From: Cytophagales bacterium
Lineage (GTDB): Bacteria > Bacteroidota > Bacteroidia > Cytophagales > 172606-1
NCBI GenBank assembly: GCA_030448185.1
Contig: JAUJNL010000014.1
Coordinates: forward strand, 1-64,000
Length of the DNA: 64,000 nt
Reading direction: 5' to 3'
Under the pieces are notes generated by a model. It ran no database searches. It saw only the letters and a list, made by a program, of their open reading frames with translations, and was not told the origin of the DNA. Shown one piece after another: positions 27,213 through 37,109 of this stretch (the stretch's first letter is position 1; each line of letters opens with the position of its first letter). The position numbers and the translations under genes are program-made.

Positions 27213-30200
27213 ATGAGATTTAATCTTATACCGAAAATAATCTTCCTACTGCTCCTGCTGCTGATCCAGCCACTTGGATATGCCCAGGACAAAAAAAAGG
27301 AGAATAAAAAAAAGGCAGCCAAAGTAGGAGAACAAATTTTCTCTGGACAGTTAAAGAACCAGGATAATTCCCCCTTGGCTGGCGTAACCGTAGAAGTGCA
27401 GGAAAGAGACCGGGTAACTACCACCGGCGAGGATGGAAAATTTTCCATTAAGGCTGAGCCTAATGACGTACTTATTTTTAAAAAGGACGGCTATCTCACC
27501 GAGCAACTGGTGCTGGATGCAACGGCTGATCTGAACGTAGTGCTGGAAAAGGCTAAAATCGACGCTGGTGAGGAAGACGACGTGGAAATTCCCTTCGGAA
27601 CCCGTAAGAAAAGACAGATTACGGCTGCCATTACCTCCATAAAAGCCGAAGGGCTGCCCCAACTTCCGGTAGCTGATGTGAAGAACGTATTTTCGGGCCG
27701 CGTATCAGGCTTGTACCTTAACCAGACTGGTACCCAACCCGGCAATGATGGTACCGGTTTCCAGGTACGGGGCCGCTCCTCTTATAACGGTGCCGGCACC
27801 AATACCAATGCCCGGGCTCTGGTAGATGGCGTGCAGCGTGAGTTCAACGACATGGACCAGAATGAGATTGAGAGCATTACCGTGCTTAAGGATGCAGCCT
27901 CCCTGGCTTGGTACGGCTTGCGGGGCGGCAATGGCGTCGTACTGATTACTACCCGCCGGGGCAACCCTACCCGCAACAGCATCCGCTTTGACGTACAGGG
28001 TGGTGTCCAAACACCCCAGCACATTATTAAGCCATTGAATTCCTATCAGTTTGCTACGCTGTATAACGAGGCCCTGATTAATGACGGAGCCGCCCCTATT
28101 TATGATCAAACGGATCTGGACGCTTACCAGAACGGCACGGATCCCTACCGCTACCCCAATAATAACTACATTGCTGACTACCTGAAGAAAGCATCACCAG
28201 TGCAGCGGTACGTTTTATCGGCCGACGGCGGAAACAGCAATGTTCGGTATTTTGCCCTGTTAAGTTATTATAACCAGGGCGGCTTGTTCAAGGGCACCAA
28301 GTCAGATGATTACGACAGCAACATCGGATTTAAGAAGTTCAATTTCCGGGGGAATATTGATTTTACGGTTAACAAAAACCTAACTATTACCCTTAACGCT
28401 GGCGGACGCGCCGAAAATCGTTTATATCCGGGGGGCAATGGCACCGAAAACACGGGAGCCAACAGTTTGCTGAATTTATTATATAATACGCCGCCAAATG
28501 CCTTTCCTATTCTGAATGAAGATGGATCTTACGGCGGTACATCGCAGTTCCAGACCAACCCGCTAGGGCAAATCCGGGACCGGGGTTACCTCAGTGCCAT
28601 TGACCGGGTACTGCTAGCCTCCATTAACGTAAAACAGAAGTTAGACTTCTGGGCGAAGGGTTTATCCGCTAACCTGTTATTTTCGTACGATGCCAATGGG
28701 ACCTACTCTTCGGGGCTAAACCGGGATTACCAAGTATACGACTTTACCAGGACTACACCCGCTGTTTTCCGCAACGAGACGCCTTTAGGGTACCGCACGG
28801 CTCAGTTCACCAATAACAACCGCCGCAATGAAATATGGGCGGGGCTGGATTACGACCGTTCCTTTGGTCTGCATACCGTGAATGCGTCGTTCCGGGGACA
28901 ACGCTTCGTCAATGCTTCTCCCGAAAGGCTTGATCTCAGAGGCCAGGGCTTGGCGGCCCGCCTGGACTATAGCTTCAAACAAACCTATTACCTGAGTCTG
29001 GTGGCTGGCTACTCAGGCTCCGAAAATTATCCCCGCGGTAAACGTTACGGGTTCTTTCCGGCCGTATCAGCGGGTTGGGTCGTTTCGGAAGAACGCTTTC
29101 TGGCCTTGAACCCCGTGCTGAGCTACCTGAAGCTTCGGGCTTCGCACGGCAGCAGCGGCAACGACCAGATCGGTGGCAACCGTTTTCCGTTCGAAACCTT
29201 CTATGCCCGTAATCCAACGGGTGGCGGCTACGTATTCGGAACCGGTTTTTCGGCCAGCAATTCGGCCAATGAGTCTAGCTTGGGTAACCCGGATATTACC
29301 TGGGAGACTATCACGACCACCAATGTGGGGGCTGATATCAGGTTTTTCAACAATGCCTTGTCGCTTTCTACGGACCTGTATAAAAATCGCCGGAGCAATA
29401 TTCTTACGGTCTCGGCCATTCCAAGTATCCTAGGGCAGAACTTCCTGGTGAATGGCGGAATCGTAGACAGCAAGGGCATCGAGACCGCTCTGAATTATGA
29501 CAAGCAAATGGGGCCATTCACCCTGTCTTTCAACGGTAATATTTTACTATCTACCGATAAAGTAATTGCGCAGAACGGTCAAACAGGTTTGCCCGAGTAC
29601 CAGCAAAGCATCGGCAAAGTTGCCGGAGGGTACGCAGTATACTTATCCGATGGTTTTTTTCAGAACCAGGAGCAGATCAACAACAGTCCGGTACAGACGC
29701 TGGCCGGGAAAGAAGTCCCCGGCGATATTAAGTATAAAGATGTGGGTGGGCCCGATGGACAACCAGACGGCTTCATTGATGCCTTGGATTGGGTGCGTAT
29801 CAATAAAAGGGCCGAGCCTAATACCTATTACGGGTTTGGCACGACCATCCGGTTCAAGTTAATTGATTTATCGGCCCAGTTTATGGGCGTAGCCGGCCGG
29901 ACGATTATTACGCAGGGATTGATTAATACCGGTCCTTTCGCGCTGAACCAGGAAAGCCTGCAACGCTGGACGCCGGAAACCGCGGCTACGGCCAAATACC
30001 CACGCCTGGGTATTTCGGACCGGGGTAACAATACAGCTCCGTCTGACTTCTGGCTGCAGAACGCCGATTACCTGAAACTGAAATTCCTGGAAGTGGGTTT
30101 GAATCTGCCGCAGTCGCTGGCTACTAAATACCGGATGCAGAGTGCCCGGCTCTATGTCAATGCGTTTAACCCTTTGACATTTACGCGGCTGAATCTGGAT

Positions 30201-30287
30201 GTAGATCCTGAAGTGCCCAATGCTGGCCGTGCCGATGACTACCCTTACTTAAAAACCTGGACCATTGGCTTAAGTGCTAAATTTTAA
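27213..30287 (+). CDS. SusC-type TonB-dependent transporter without STN domain
   Basis: 1024 residues, complete. Signal peptide (FLLLLLLIQPLGYAQ) followed by a very Lys-rich linker (DKKKENKKKAAK), a carboxypeptidase-regulatory-like domain (IFSGQLKNQDNSPLAGVTVE), the plug starting at VEIPFGTRKKRQITAAI (the usual VVGYGTQKK is replaced), RGRSSYNGAGTNTNARALVDGV, and a barrel ending KTWTIGLSAKF. No STN domain, so it is not the signal input but is likely co-regulated with the first SusCD pair 97 bp upstream. Its own SusD follows by 23 bp. Ligand unknown. Confidence 0.95.
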   Translation: MRFNLIPKIIFLLLLLLIQPLGYAQDKKKENKKKAAKVGEQIFSGQLKNQDNSPLAGVTVEVQERDRVTTTGEDGKFSIKAEPNDVLIFKKDGYLTEQLVLDATADLNVVLEKAKIDAGEEDDVEIPFGTRKKRQITAAITSIKAEGLPQLPVADVKNVFSGRVSGLYLNQTGTQPGNDGTGFQVRGRSSYNGAGTNTNARALVDGVQREFNDMDQNEIESITVLKDAASLAWYGLRGGNGVVLITTRRGNPTRNSIRFDVQGGVQTPQHIIKPLNSYQFATLYNEALINDGAAPIYDQTDLDAYQNGTDPYRYPNNNYIADYLKKASPVQRYVLSADGGNSNVRYFALLSYYNQGGLFKGTKSDDYDSNIGFKKFNFRGNIDFTVNKNLTITLNAGGRAENRLYPGGNGTENTGANSLLNLLYNTPPNAFPILNEDGSYGGTSQFQTNPLGQIRDRGYLSAIDRVLLASINVKQKLDFWAKGLSANLLFSYDANGTYSSGLNRDYQVYDFTRTTPAVFRNETPLGYRTAQFTNNNRRNEIWAGLDYDRSFGLHTVNASFRGQRFVNASPERLDLRGQGLAARLDYSFKQTYYLSLVAGYSGSENYPRGKRYGFFPAVSAGWVVSEERFLALNPVLSYLKLRASHGSSGNDQIGGNRFPFETFYARNPTGGGYVFGTGFSASNSANESSLGNPDITWETITTTNVGADIRFFNNALSLSTDLYKNRRSNILTVSAIPSILGQNFLVNGGIVDSKGIETALNYDKQMGPFTLSFNGNILLSTDKVIAQNGQTGLPEYQQSIGKVAGGYAVYLSDGFFQNQEQINNSPVQTLAGKEVPGDIKYKDVGGPDGQPDGFIDALDWVRINKRAEPNTYYGFGTTIRFKLIDLSAQFMGVAGRTIITQGLINTGPFALNQESLQRWTPETAATAKYPRLGISDRGNNTAPSDFWLQNADYLKLKFLEVGLNLPQSLATKYRMQSARLYVNAFNPLTFTRLNLDVDPEVPNAGRADDYPYLKTWTIGLSAKF

Positions 30288-30310
30288 CGTCTAACCGCTA
30301 TTTCGCAAAC

Positions 30311-31981
30311 ATGTATATGATAAAGCACAACATTATTTACTGCCGGTGGCTATTGCTGGTCATAATAACCTTAACCGCCTGCAAGGACGATTACCTGGAA
30401 TTTGACTACACCGACGGCGCGATCCGAGTCGAGTCGGAGATATGGAAATCCGACCGGCACGCCAGGGGTTTCCTGAACAACGCTTACCTTGGCGTTCCCA
30501 ACCGGTACAGCCTTGATGGAAACGGCGCTTTGCTGGCCTCAGCCTCGGATGAAGCGGTTAACTCTAATCTCAACTCATCCATCAATGTTTTTAACAATGG
30601 TACCTGGGGATCGCTCCGCACGTTCGACGATCAGTACTATAATATGTACAACTACCTTCGCCGGACCAATCTGTTCCTCGAAAATGCGCCCACCAGCGCC
30701 ATTACGCCGGCTAGCGATGTTCCAGCCCTGATGGGAGAAGCATATTTTCTGCGGGCTTTGTATCACTTTGAGTTAATGAAGCGCTACGGAGCCATTATTC
30801 TTGCCACGCAGTCTTTCAAGCTGAAAGAAGAGCTGGACTTGCCCCGAAATTCACTTGATGAAGTAGTTGCTCAGATTGTAGCTGACTGTGACGAAGCCGC
30901 TGCCGTACTGACAGTGTCCATTAGTGACCAGTCGGCCGGTGATAAAGGAAGAGCTACCCAAACGGCAGCCTTGGCCCTTAAAGCCCGCACCTTGCTCTAC
31001 GCGGCCAGTCCTTTAAATAATCCCTCCGGAGATGTAGCTAAATGGCAGAAGGCAGTCGATGCAGCCAAAGACGTGATGGACCTCGGCAAACATTCCCTGC
31101 TCACTGCGGCTCAACCTAACGTCTGGACCCAATTGCCCAACGTCTGGAATTACTCCACTACGGCTTATAATACGGAGGTGATATTTGCCTCGGCAGCTGA
31201 CAACGTTAACACCATTGAGCTGAACAATGCGCCTATTAGCTACGATGGAGCCCGGGGCCGTACCAATCCTACTCAGGAGTTGGTGGACGCTTTTGAAATG
31301 AGAAGCACTGGCAAGCCCATTACTGATCCCACGTCCGGATACAATTCTCAGAACCCATATACTGACCGAGATCCGCGTTTAGGGTTATTTATTATACTAA
31401 ACGATGTCAGCTTTAAGGGCAAGAAGGTAGAAACTTTTGTCGGTGGTAAAGACAATATTCCTACCAATGTTAACTCCACTAAAACTGGCTATTACCTACG
31501 TAAATTCCTGAGTGAGTCCGCAGCTTGGGGCACCGGCACGCAAACTAATGTGCGGCGACCCTGGGTTCTGTTCCGTTACGCCGAGGTGTTACTTAATTAC
31601 GCTGAGGCCCTCAACGAAGCGCAAGGTCCGGAACCAGCGGTGTATGCTTCCGTCAACCAGGTGAGAGCCCGGGCCGGAATGCCTCCCCTACCGGCTGGCC
31701 TTAACCAGGCACAGATGCGGGACCGGATTCACAACGAACGCCGGGTAGAACTGTGTTTCGAGGAGCATCGGTTTTATGACGTACGTCGCTGGAAGAAAGG
31801 CGAACAGTTTTTCAACCAACCCGTGTCAGGTATGCGAATCACCAAAACCGGTAACAGTTTTAAATACGAACCCTTCCCGGTAGAAAACCGGTTTTTCTCT
31901 GATAATATGTATCGTTTTCCAATCCCGCAGTTCGAACTGAATAACGCTAGCAAGAATCTGCAGCAAAATTCAGGCTGGTAA
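30311..31981 (+). CDS. SusD/RagB outer-membrane glycan-binding lipoprotein
   Basis: 556 residues. Lipobox at VIITLTAC (Cys24). SusD core: YFLRALYHFELMKRYGAIIL, ALALKARTLLYAASPLNNP, FRYAEVLLNYAEALNEAQGPEPAVYASVNQVRARAGMPPLP, HNERRVELCFEEHRFYDVRRWKKG, and a terminal YRFPIPQFELNNASKNLQQNSGW. Roughly similar in layout to the SusD at 25391-27115 (both contain PTQ[NE], KPITDPTSGYN and DRDPR segments), so the two SusCD pairs look like diverged duplicates. Starts 23 bp after susC of the second pair. Confidence 0.95.
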   Translation: MYMIKHNIIYCRWLLLVIITLTACKDDYLEFDYTDGAIRVESEIWKSDRHARGFLNNAYLGVPNRYSLDGNGALLASASDEAVNSNLNSSINVFNNGTWGSLRTFDDQYYNMYNYLRRTNLFLENAPTSAITPASDVPALMGEAYFLRALYHFELMKRYGAIILATQSFKLKEELDLPRNSLDEVVAQIVADCDEAAAVLTVSISDQSAGDKGRATQTAALALKARTLLYAASPLNNPSGDVAKWQKAVDAAKDVMDLGKHSLLTAAQPNVWTQLPNVWNYSTTAYNTEVIFASAADNVNTIELNNAPISYDGARGRTNPTQELVDAFEMRSTGKPITDPTSGYNSQNPYTDRDPRLGLFIILNDVSFKGKKVETFVGGKDNIPTNVNSTKTGYYLRKFLSESAAWGTGTQTNVRRPWVLFRYAEVLLNYAEALNEAQGPEPAVYASVNQVRARAGMPPLPAGLNQAQMRDRIHNERRVELCFEEHRFYDVRRWKKGEQFFNQPVSGMRITKTGNSFKYEPFPVENRFFSDNMYRFPIPQFELNNASKNLQQNSGW

Positions 31982-32142
31982 CAGTCTGCCTGCTCTATTG
32001 CGTCCTGTCTAAAAAATCAGAAAGGAGTCAATGGAAATCGTCTTTTCAAACTGCTAACAATCCAAAGAAACCAGGCAAGGTCTCACTATTTCCTGCTCTT
32101 TCATCAGCGCCTCATCCGGTTAAACCATCCATTCCACTTTAT

Positions 32143-33854
32143 ATGCATACGAATACAAGCGTACTTGGCTTGATGCTAAGCCTTTGGCTCTCCATTTCCG
32201 GACAAGCAGCCGCCCAATCCAGTAGTGCACTTACCAATCTGCGACCGGAACATCCCCGCCTGCTGTTCACCCAGGCGACAGTAAGTAGCCGCAAGCAATT
32301 AATTGCCTCCGATCCCGTAGCTAAGGGCATGTACGATGACATTAAAAAGAAGGGAGAGGACCTGGTAAAGAAAGATGAGACGGGGCAATACAGTAACAGT
32401 CTGGTTACCTACACGGTGGTGGGCGGACGGTTACTGGACATGAGTCGCCGGGCACTGGGGAATATTGAGACACTGGCGGGGCTTTTACCTACTGGATAGC
32501 GATCCACGATGGGCCGAACGGGCCCGCAAGGATATGCTGGATGTGGCCGCTTTTCCCAGCTGGAACCCCAGTCACTTCCTGGATGTGGCCGAAATGACAA
32601 TGGCTATGGCCGTTGGCTACGACTGGCTCTCACCCTACCCTTTCAGCGGATGACCGGAGCAAAATCCGTCAAGCTATTATTGACAAAGGCCTTATTCCCG
32701 GACAACAAGCCTTTACCAGTGGCGCCTGGTGGACCAAGGCCACCAACAACTGGAGTCAGGTGTGTAATGGCGGATTGCTCAGCGGGGCCGTGGCCATTGC
32801 TGACGAATCGCCGGACCTAGCCGGAAGTATCATTGAAAGTTCAAAAATCAGTCTGCAAAAGGGCATGAGTATGTTTTCGCCGGATGGCGCCGGGCTGGAA
32901 GGCTTGACTTATTGGAATTATGGACTGCGCTATAATATCTATTACCTGGAAGGTGCCACGACTGCCCTGGGTACCGACTTTGGCCTAAGCCAGTTGCCGG
33001 GATTCTCCGTAACGGGACACTATCGGTTGCACATGGTTAGTCCGATCAAAAAGAGCTTTTCTTACAGTGATCAGAATGCCGATGTGTTCGGCGCCGGAGG
33101 CGTCGTGTTGTGGCTGGCCCGTAAGTTTAATCAACCGCTGTATGCCCGCTTCGAGTACGATAACTTTGGGTTGGGCGGCGTTGAATCGCTGCTTTGGTAT
33201 GAGCCCAGTCTGATCAATTCCACTAATGTCCTGCCCACCGCCGCTTACTTCCGCGAGGCGGAGGTGGTAGCCATGCGCAGCGACTGGAAAATCCGAATGC
33301 CTGGTACGCAGGCTTCAAAAACGGAGATAACCAGGCTAATCATGGCCATCTGGATTTAGGCAGTTTTGTAGTAGATGCCCTGGGACAACGCTGGGGCGAA
33401 GACTTGGGCATTGAGCGGCTCTCTTATGATATGTCCATCAATCACGGCAATTCCAAAGATCAGAATGCCCGCAAGTGGAGTTACTACCGCCTTAAAACAG
33501 AGGGGCACAATACCCTCACCATCAGCAGCCGCAAACAGACTCCGCTGGCATATGCCAATCAGAACGTGCTGGCCAAATCAAAGGTGACCAAATTTGAGTC
33601 TTCCCCGGCTAAAACGTTTGCCCTCACGGACCTGACCCAAGCCTATCAGTCCATCACTGGGGATGACCGGCAAGTAACCAAGGCACAGCGGGGAATTATG
33701 CTGCTCGGCAACCAGCAGTTACTGGTGCAGGACGAAGTGGAAGCCACCGTACCGGTAGACATCATCTGGAATTTTCACACCCGCCCAGATCAGTATCAGC
33801 GGTAAGACCGCTACCTTAAGTAGAGGGGGGTCAAACCATAAAAGTGGAAATTCT
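32143..33854 (+). pseudogene. Heparinase II/III-family lyase, frameshifted and truncated at an IS1 element
   Basis: Signal peptide then LRPEHPRLLFTQATVSSRKQL, the typical start of exported heparinase II/III or alginate-lyase-like enzymes. The helical toroid follows ([41 protein letters not shown]). The catalytic segment ANHGHLDLGSFVVDALG (His) near 33340-33385 is in another frame. Frame changes occur near 32470, 32640, 33290 and 33785; all look like single-base losses or gains in short runs. The beta-sheet half stops near 33820, just before the IS1 left end at 33855, and no homologous sequence appears after the IS. The enzyme would split uronic-acid-containing glycans by elimination, which fits the sulfatases nearby. 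Non-functional as read. Confidence 0.85.
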
Positions 33855-34669
33855 GGTAGAGGTACTTTTTAGTTGATGAGTTATCTTTAGGAAAAAAGGT
33901 AAAAGGATGATAATTGAAGTAAGGACTTGTCATAATTGCCAAAGTAAGAATATTGTTCGTAATGGGAAGAATGTTTCAGGTCAGCAGCGGTATAAGTGCA
34001 AAGACTGTGGCGTGACTAGGGTACTGGACTCGGTGCAGAAAGGCCGCCAGGTGGATATGGAGCAGGTGAATCAGACGTATCAGGAACGCAACAGTTTCCG
34101 TTCGACGGGCCGTATTTTTGGAGTAAGTCATGTGACGGTACAAAAGTGGTTAAAAAAAAAAGCCCGGTCATTAGCCCCTTTGAAAGCAACCATCCGGGAG
34201 GCCAAGGCGGATGCCGTACTGGAAGTAGATGAAGTGTTCAGTTTTGTGCTGCTCAAAATCAAGCAGCTCAGAATCTGGATCGCCCAGTGTAGACAAACCA
34301 GACAAATTGTTTCTTTCTTCATTGGTGATGGCTCAATGGAGTCTTGTAAACGATTATGGCGGAAATTGCCCTATTCGTATCTCAAATGCAATAGTTTCTC
34401 TGATTTCTACCCGTAGTGGTGACAACGTCTCCGATAGGAAAGCCTACAACTGCATTCCGCAAGCAACCCATCAGAAAGTCGGGAAAGAGACTGGAGAAAC
34501 GGCGCATATTGAACGACTTAACAACACGATTAGACAACGATTCAGTCGGTTAGTGAGAAAATCCTTATCCTTTTCCAAACGAGTATACATGCTTAACCTC
34601 CATTTTAAACTCTGGCCTACTACTACAATCTGAATTTATTATAAACGTCAACTAAAAAATACCTCTACC
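33855..34669 (+). mobile_element. IS1-family insertion sequence, degenerate
   Basis: 815 bp bounded by GGTAGAGGTACTTTTTAGTT (33855-33874) and an inverted copy at 34650-34669 with one mismatch over that stretch. The flanks (GAAATTCT left, GCTGTCCC right) are not duplicated, so this copy has lost its target duplication, as happens after a deletion or recombination at one end. It carries the transposase remnant below. Its right end lies 31 bp before the lipoprotein start at 34701, so the promoter of that gene was probably replaced or disturbed. Confidence 0.85.
33907..34644 (+). pseudogene. IS1-family transposase, inactivated
   Basis: N-terminal zinc ribbon (CHNCQ near residue 8 and CKDCG near residue 35), an HTH (FGVSHVTVQKWLKK), then the DDE catalytic core: Asp in LEVDEVFSF, Asp in [10 protein letters not shown], and Glu in [15 protein letters not shown]. 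The frame ends at TAG (34414-34416), because about 28 extra bases lie between the expected DF and KAYN codons. The rest follows one frame over and shifts again near the C-terminus (AYYYNLNLL). IS1 of enterobacteria uses a programmed frameshift, but that one lies before the catalytic core, so this break is a mutation. Confidence 0.85.
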
Positions 34670-34700
34670 GCTGTCCCTAATGCCATTAAAACATACCTTT

Positions 34701-35525
34701 ATGAAAAAACTTGTTTCTATCGGTTTACTCCTGTTCCTTCTGACGGCTTGTAAACATTCAGTGGAAAGGAAGAATGAGCAGACTTCTGATACGGATTCTA
34801 AGGAGGTAAAAGAGACGCCTGACGCGAAAAAACCGGATAGTTTTTATCACTATAACATATGGCTTGCTTTTGTAAATAAGATTTATGATGGCACGCTGTC
34901 GGCTAAGGAACTAAAAACAAAGGGAGATATCGCCTTAGGTTCTTACAATGCCTTGGATGGAGAACTGATCATGTTAGATGGTGTATTGTACCAGATTACT
35001 GAAGATGGAATTATGCACAAACCAGGGGATGAGGCAAAAATTGCTTACACCAACGCTACTTTTTTTGAGTCAGATCAATCTTTCGACTTAAATGCGATCC
35101 CCAATTATGATTCCTTAAGGCAACGGATCAATAGAAAGCTGCCTACTACCAATATTTTTTATGCATTTAAAATTCACGGGAAATTCAACCATATGAAATG
35201 TGGTGGCCTGCATAAACAGGATAAACCCTATGCTACCGGTTTAGATGTATTGATTCCGAAGCGACCGGTTTTTGAAAGGGAAAACGTTGAAGGAACGATG
35301 GTAGGTTTCTATTGTCCGGACTTGGTAGGAGACATCAGCGTACCTGGTTATCATTTGCATTTTATATCGGATGATGAGCAATTTGGCGGGCACGTGATGG
35401 AGTTTAATGCCGATCACCTGAGTGTAGCCCTGGATCACATTTGGGAGTATCATTTTGTATTGCCCCAGACCGATGAATATAAGAAAGTAACGTTTGAGAA
35501 GGCGTTTCAATACAAAAAGAAATAA
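34701..35525 (+). CDS. Acetolactate decarboxylase-family lipoprotein
   Basis: 274 residues from the ATG at 34701; the frame also offers an ATG 21 bp earlier, but the inner one gives the clean lipoprotein signal MKKLVSIGLLLFLLTAC. After a charged linker the alpha-acetolactate decarboxylase fold is clear: GDIALGSYNALDGELIMLDG (substrate-side Glu), the middle KIHGKFNHMKCGG, and the zinc segment GYHLHFISDDEQFGGHVMEF with two His of the metal site plus the downstream His. The enzyme turns acetolactate into acetoin in the cytosol of known members. Export as a lipoprotein is unusual and suggests a different substrate or role. Lies directly after the IS1 and before a terminator. Confidence 0.85.
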   Translation: MKKLVSIGLLLFLLTACKHSVERKNEQTSDTDSKEVKETPDAKKPDSFYHYNIWLAFVNKIYDGTLSAKELKTKGDIALGSYNALDGELIMLDGVLYQITEDGIMHKPGDEAKIAYTNATFFESDQSFDLNAIPNYDSLRQRINRKLPTTNIFYAFKIHGKFNHMKCGGLHKQDKPYATGLDVLIPKRPVFERENVEGTMVGFYCPDLVGDISVPGYHLHFISDDEQFGGHVMEFNADHLSVALDHIWEYHFVLPQTDEYKKVTFEKAFQYKKK

Positions 35526-35610
35526 GTATTAGCGAACCGCTGGCGTGTTTGCTCTAGCTGGCGGGCAATTCCTTGGTCTGATAAGCAGATGCAAATACAA
35601 TTGAAACGTG

Positions 35611-35655
35611 TCACTAAAAGGCCTTATGGTTCTACTTCCGGTGGCCTTTTAGTGA
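35611..35655. terminator. Bidirectional Rho-independent-like terminator
   Basis: TCACTAAAAGGCC (35611-35623) pairs perfectly with GGCCTTTTAGTGA (35643-35655), with a 19-base loop, in the spacer between the convergent lipoprotein gene (ends 35525) and the minus-strand sulfatase (ends 35691). The A/T-rich stem ends serve both strands. Confidence 0.7.
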
Positions 35656-35690
35656 ATATAAGTGATTGCGATTACGGCACGTAAAATGGT

Positions 35691-37047
35691 TTACTTGAAT
35701 GCAGTTATTAACCGCTGCAATTCCGACTCCATCTTTTGGACAACCACGGCAGCTTTGGGATCTTTAATGAGGTTATTCATTTCGTTGGGATCCTGCTTTA
35801 AATCGTAAAGCTCATTGCAATCCGTTAAATCGGGGTAAGTAATGTATTTATAGCGGTCCGTACGCACGGCTTTCCACGATGGAATACCGGTAGGTTCCAG
35901 GTAGTACTCAAACAAAAGTGATTCTCGGTCTACCAAAGGCTGCCCTTTAAACACCGGTACAATTGACTGGCCCTTCATTTGCGGATGCAACGGCACCTTT
36001 GCCAAGGCTAAAAAAGTAGGCGCAAAATCAATATTCAGGATGGGAGCATCTGAGGTGGAGCCGGCTTTGACCAGTGCCGGGTAGCGGACCAGCATCGGTA
36101 TTTTAATGGATTCTTCGTAAGCCAGGCGTTTCTGGCCCTGGCCATGTTCGCCCCATAAATACCCGTTGTCGCTGGTGAAAACGATGAAGGTATTGTCCAG
36201 TATGGCTTCTTCTTCCAGCGTTTTTAAGATCCGGCCTACGCCATCATCAATATCCACTACCATGCGCAGCTGGTTCCGGATGGCTTCATCAGTTTCGGGC
36301 GGCTGACCGTTTTTACCTACCAGGGCCGGCTTGCCTGTCACCGGTGAAGTAGCGCTGATGGTACGGACAATGGGTTCGTCTTTGTATAGATCCTTATTGC
36401 GTTCGGTTGGTTTATAAGGCCCATGAACTGCTTTGTGGAAGAGCGATACGCAAAAAGGTTTTTCTTTGTTGGCGTAGCTTTTAATGAACTTAATGGTTTC
36501 ATCGGTAAGCACATCGGTTACGTGGCCTTTGGTTGGTACCATTTGTCCATCTATATTCATCGGAGAGTCTACCTTTGGTTCTTTGTTGCCTCCGGCGCAC
36601 ACCCATCGGTCAAACCCTGGTCGCGGCGTATAATCATCCCCCATGTGCCACTTGCCAATAAAGGCCGTACGGTATCCCGACTGCTGTAACAATAACGGAT
36701 ACGTTATCAGCTTATGAGTCATCTCGTTGTACTTGGTATTTTTGATTACCCGGTGGGCTTGGGCATACTGTCCGGTGAGATAAGTAGCCCGGCTCGGTGA
36801 ACATACCGGAGTGGTTACGTAGGCGTTTTTCATTAACATGCCCTCTTTCGCCAGGCGGTCAATGTTAGAGGGTTTTTACGAACGGATGCCCCGTGCAACT
36901 CAGGGCATTGTAGCGCAGTTCATCGACCAGGATAAAAATAATATTGGGCCGTTGCGGAGGTTTACCCGCGCCTTTTTTTTGGGTTTGGGCCTGGCCGGTA
37001 ATAATCAGGCCACAGATCAGGGCCAATACTAGGGTGGAAATTCGCAT
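35691..37047 (-). pseudogene. Sulfatase (S1 family, heparan/choline-sulfatase-like), one frameshift
   Basis: Signal peptide (MRISTLVLALICGLIITGQA), then the metal-binding start NIIFILVDELRYNALSC and PFVKT. The frame is lost by one extra base near 36872 and resumes through the formylglycine motif TTPVCSPSRATYLTGQ. Further landmarks: FIGKWHMGDD, DDGVGRILKTLEEEAILDNTFIVFTSDNGYLWGEHGQGQKRLAYEESIKIPMLVRYP, and the C-terminal KYITYPDLTDCNELYDLKQDPNE. Cys in CSPSR would be converted to formylglycine. The single indel could be a consensus error; otherwise the gene is inactive. Downstream of the GH51-like gene on the same strand. Confidence 0.85.
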
Positions 37048-37109
37048 GGATAGTTGTTTAGGCAAAAACGTTTAAAATATAATCGAGTAAAAAGTGAAGC
37101 AACTACTAC

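Noticed and set aside
34330-34420. IS1-type programmed frameshift
   Set aside because: In IS1 the slip lies before the catalytic core; here the break is between catalytic Asp and Glu and involves about 28 extra bases.
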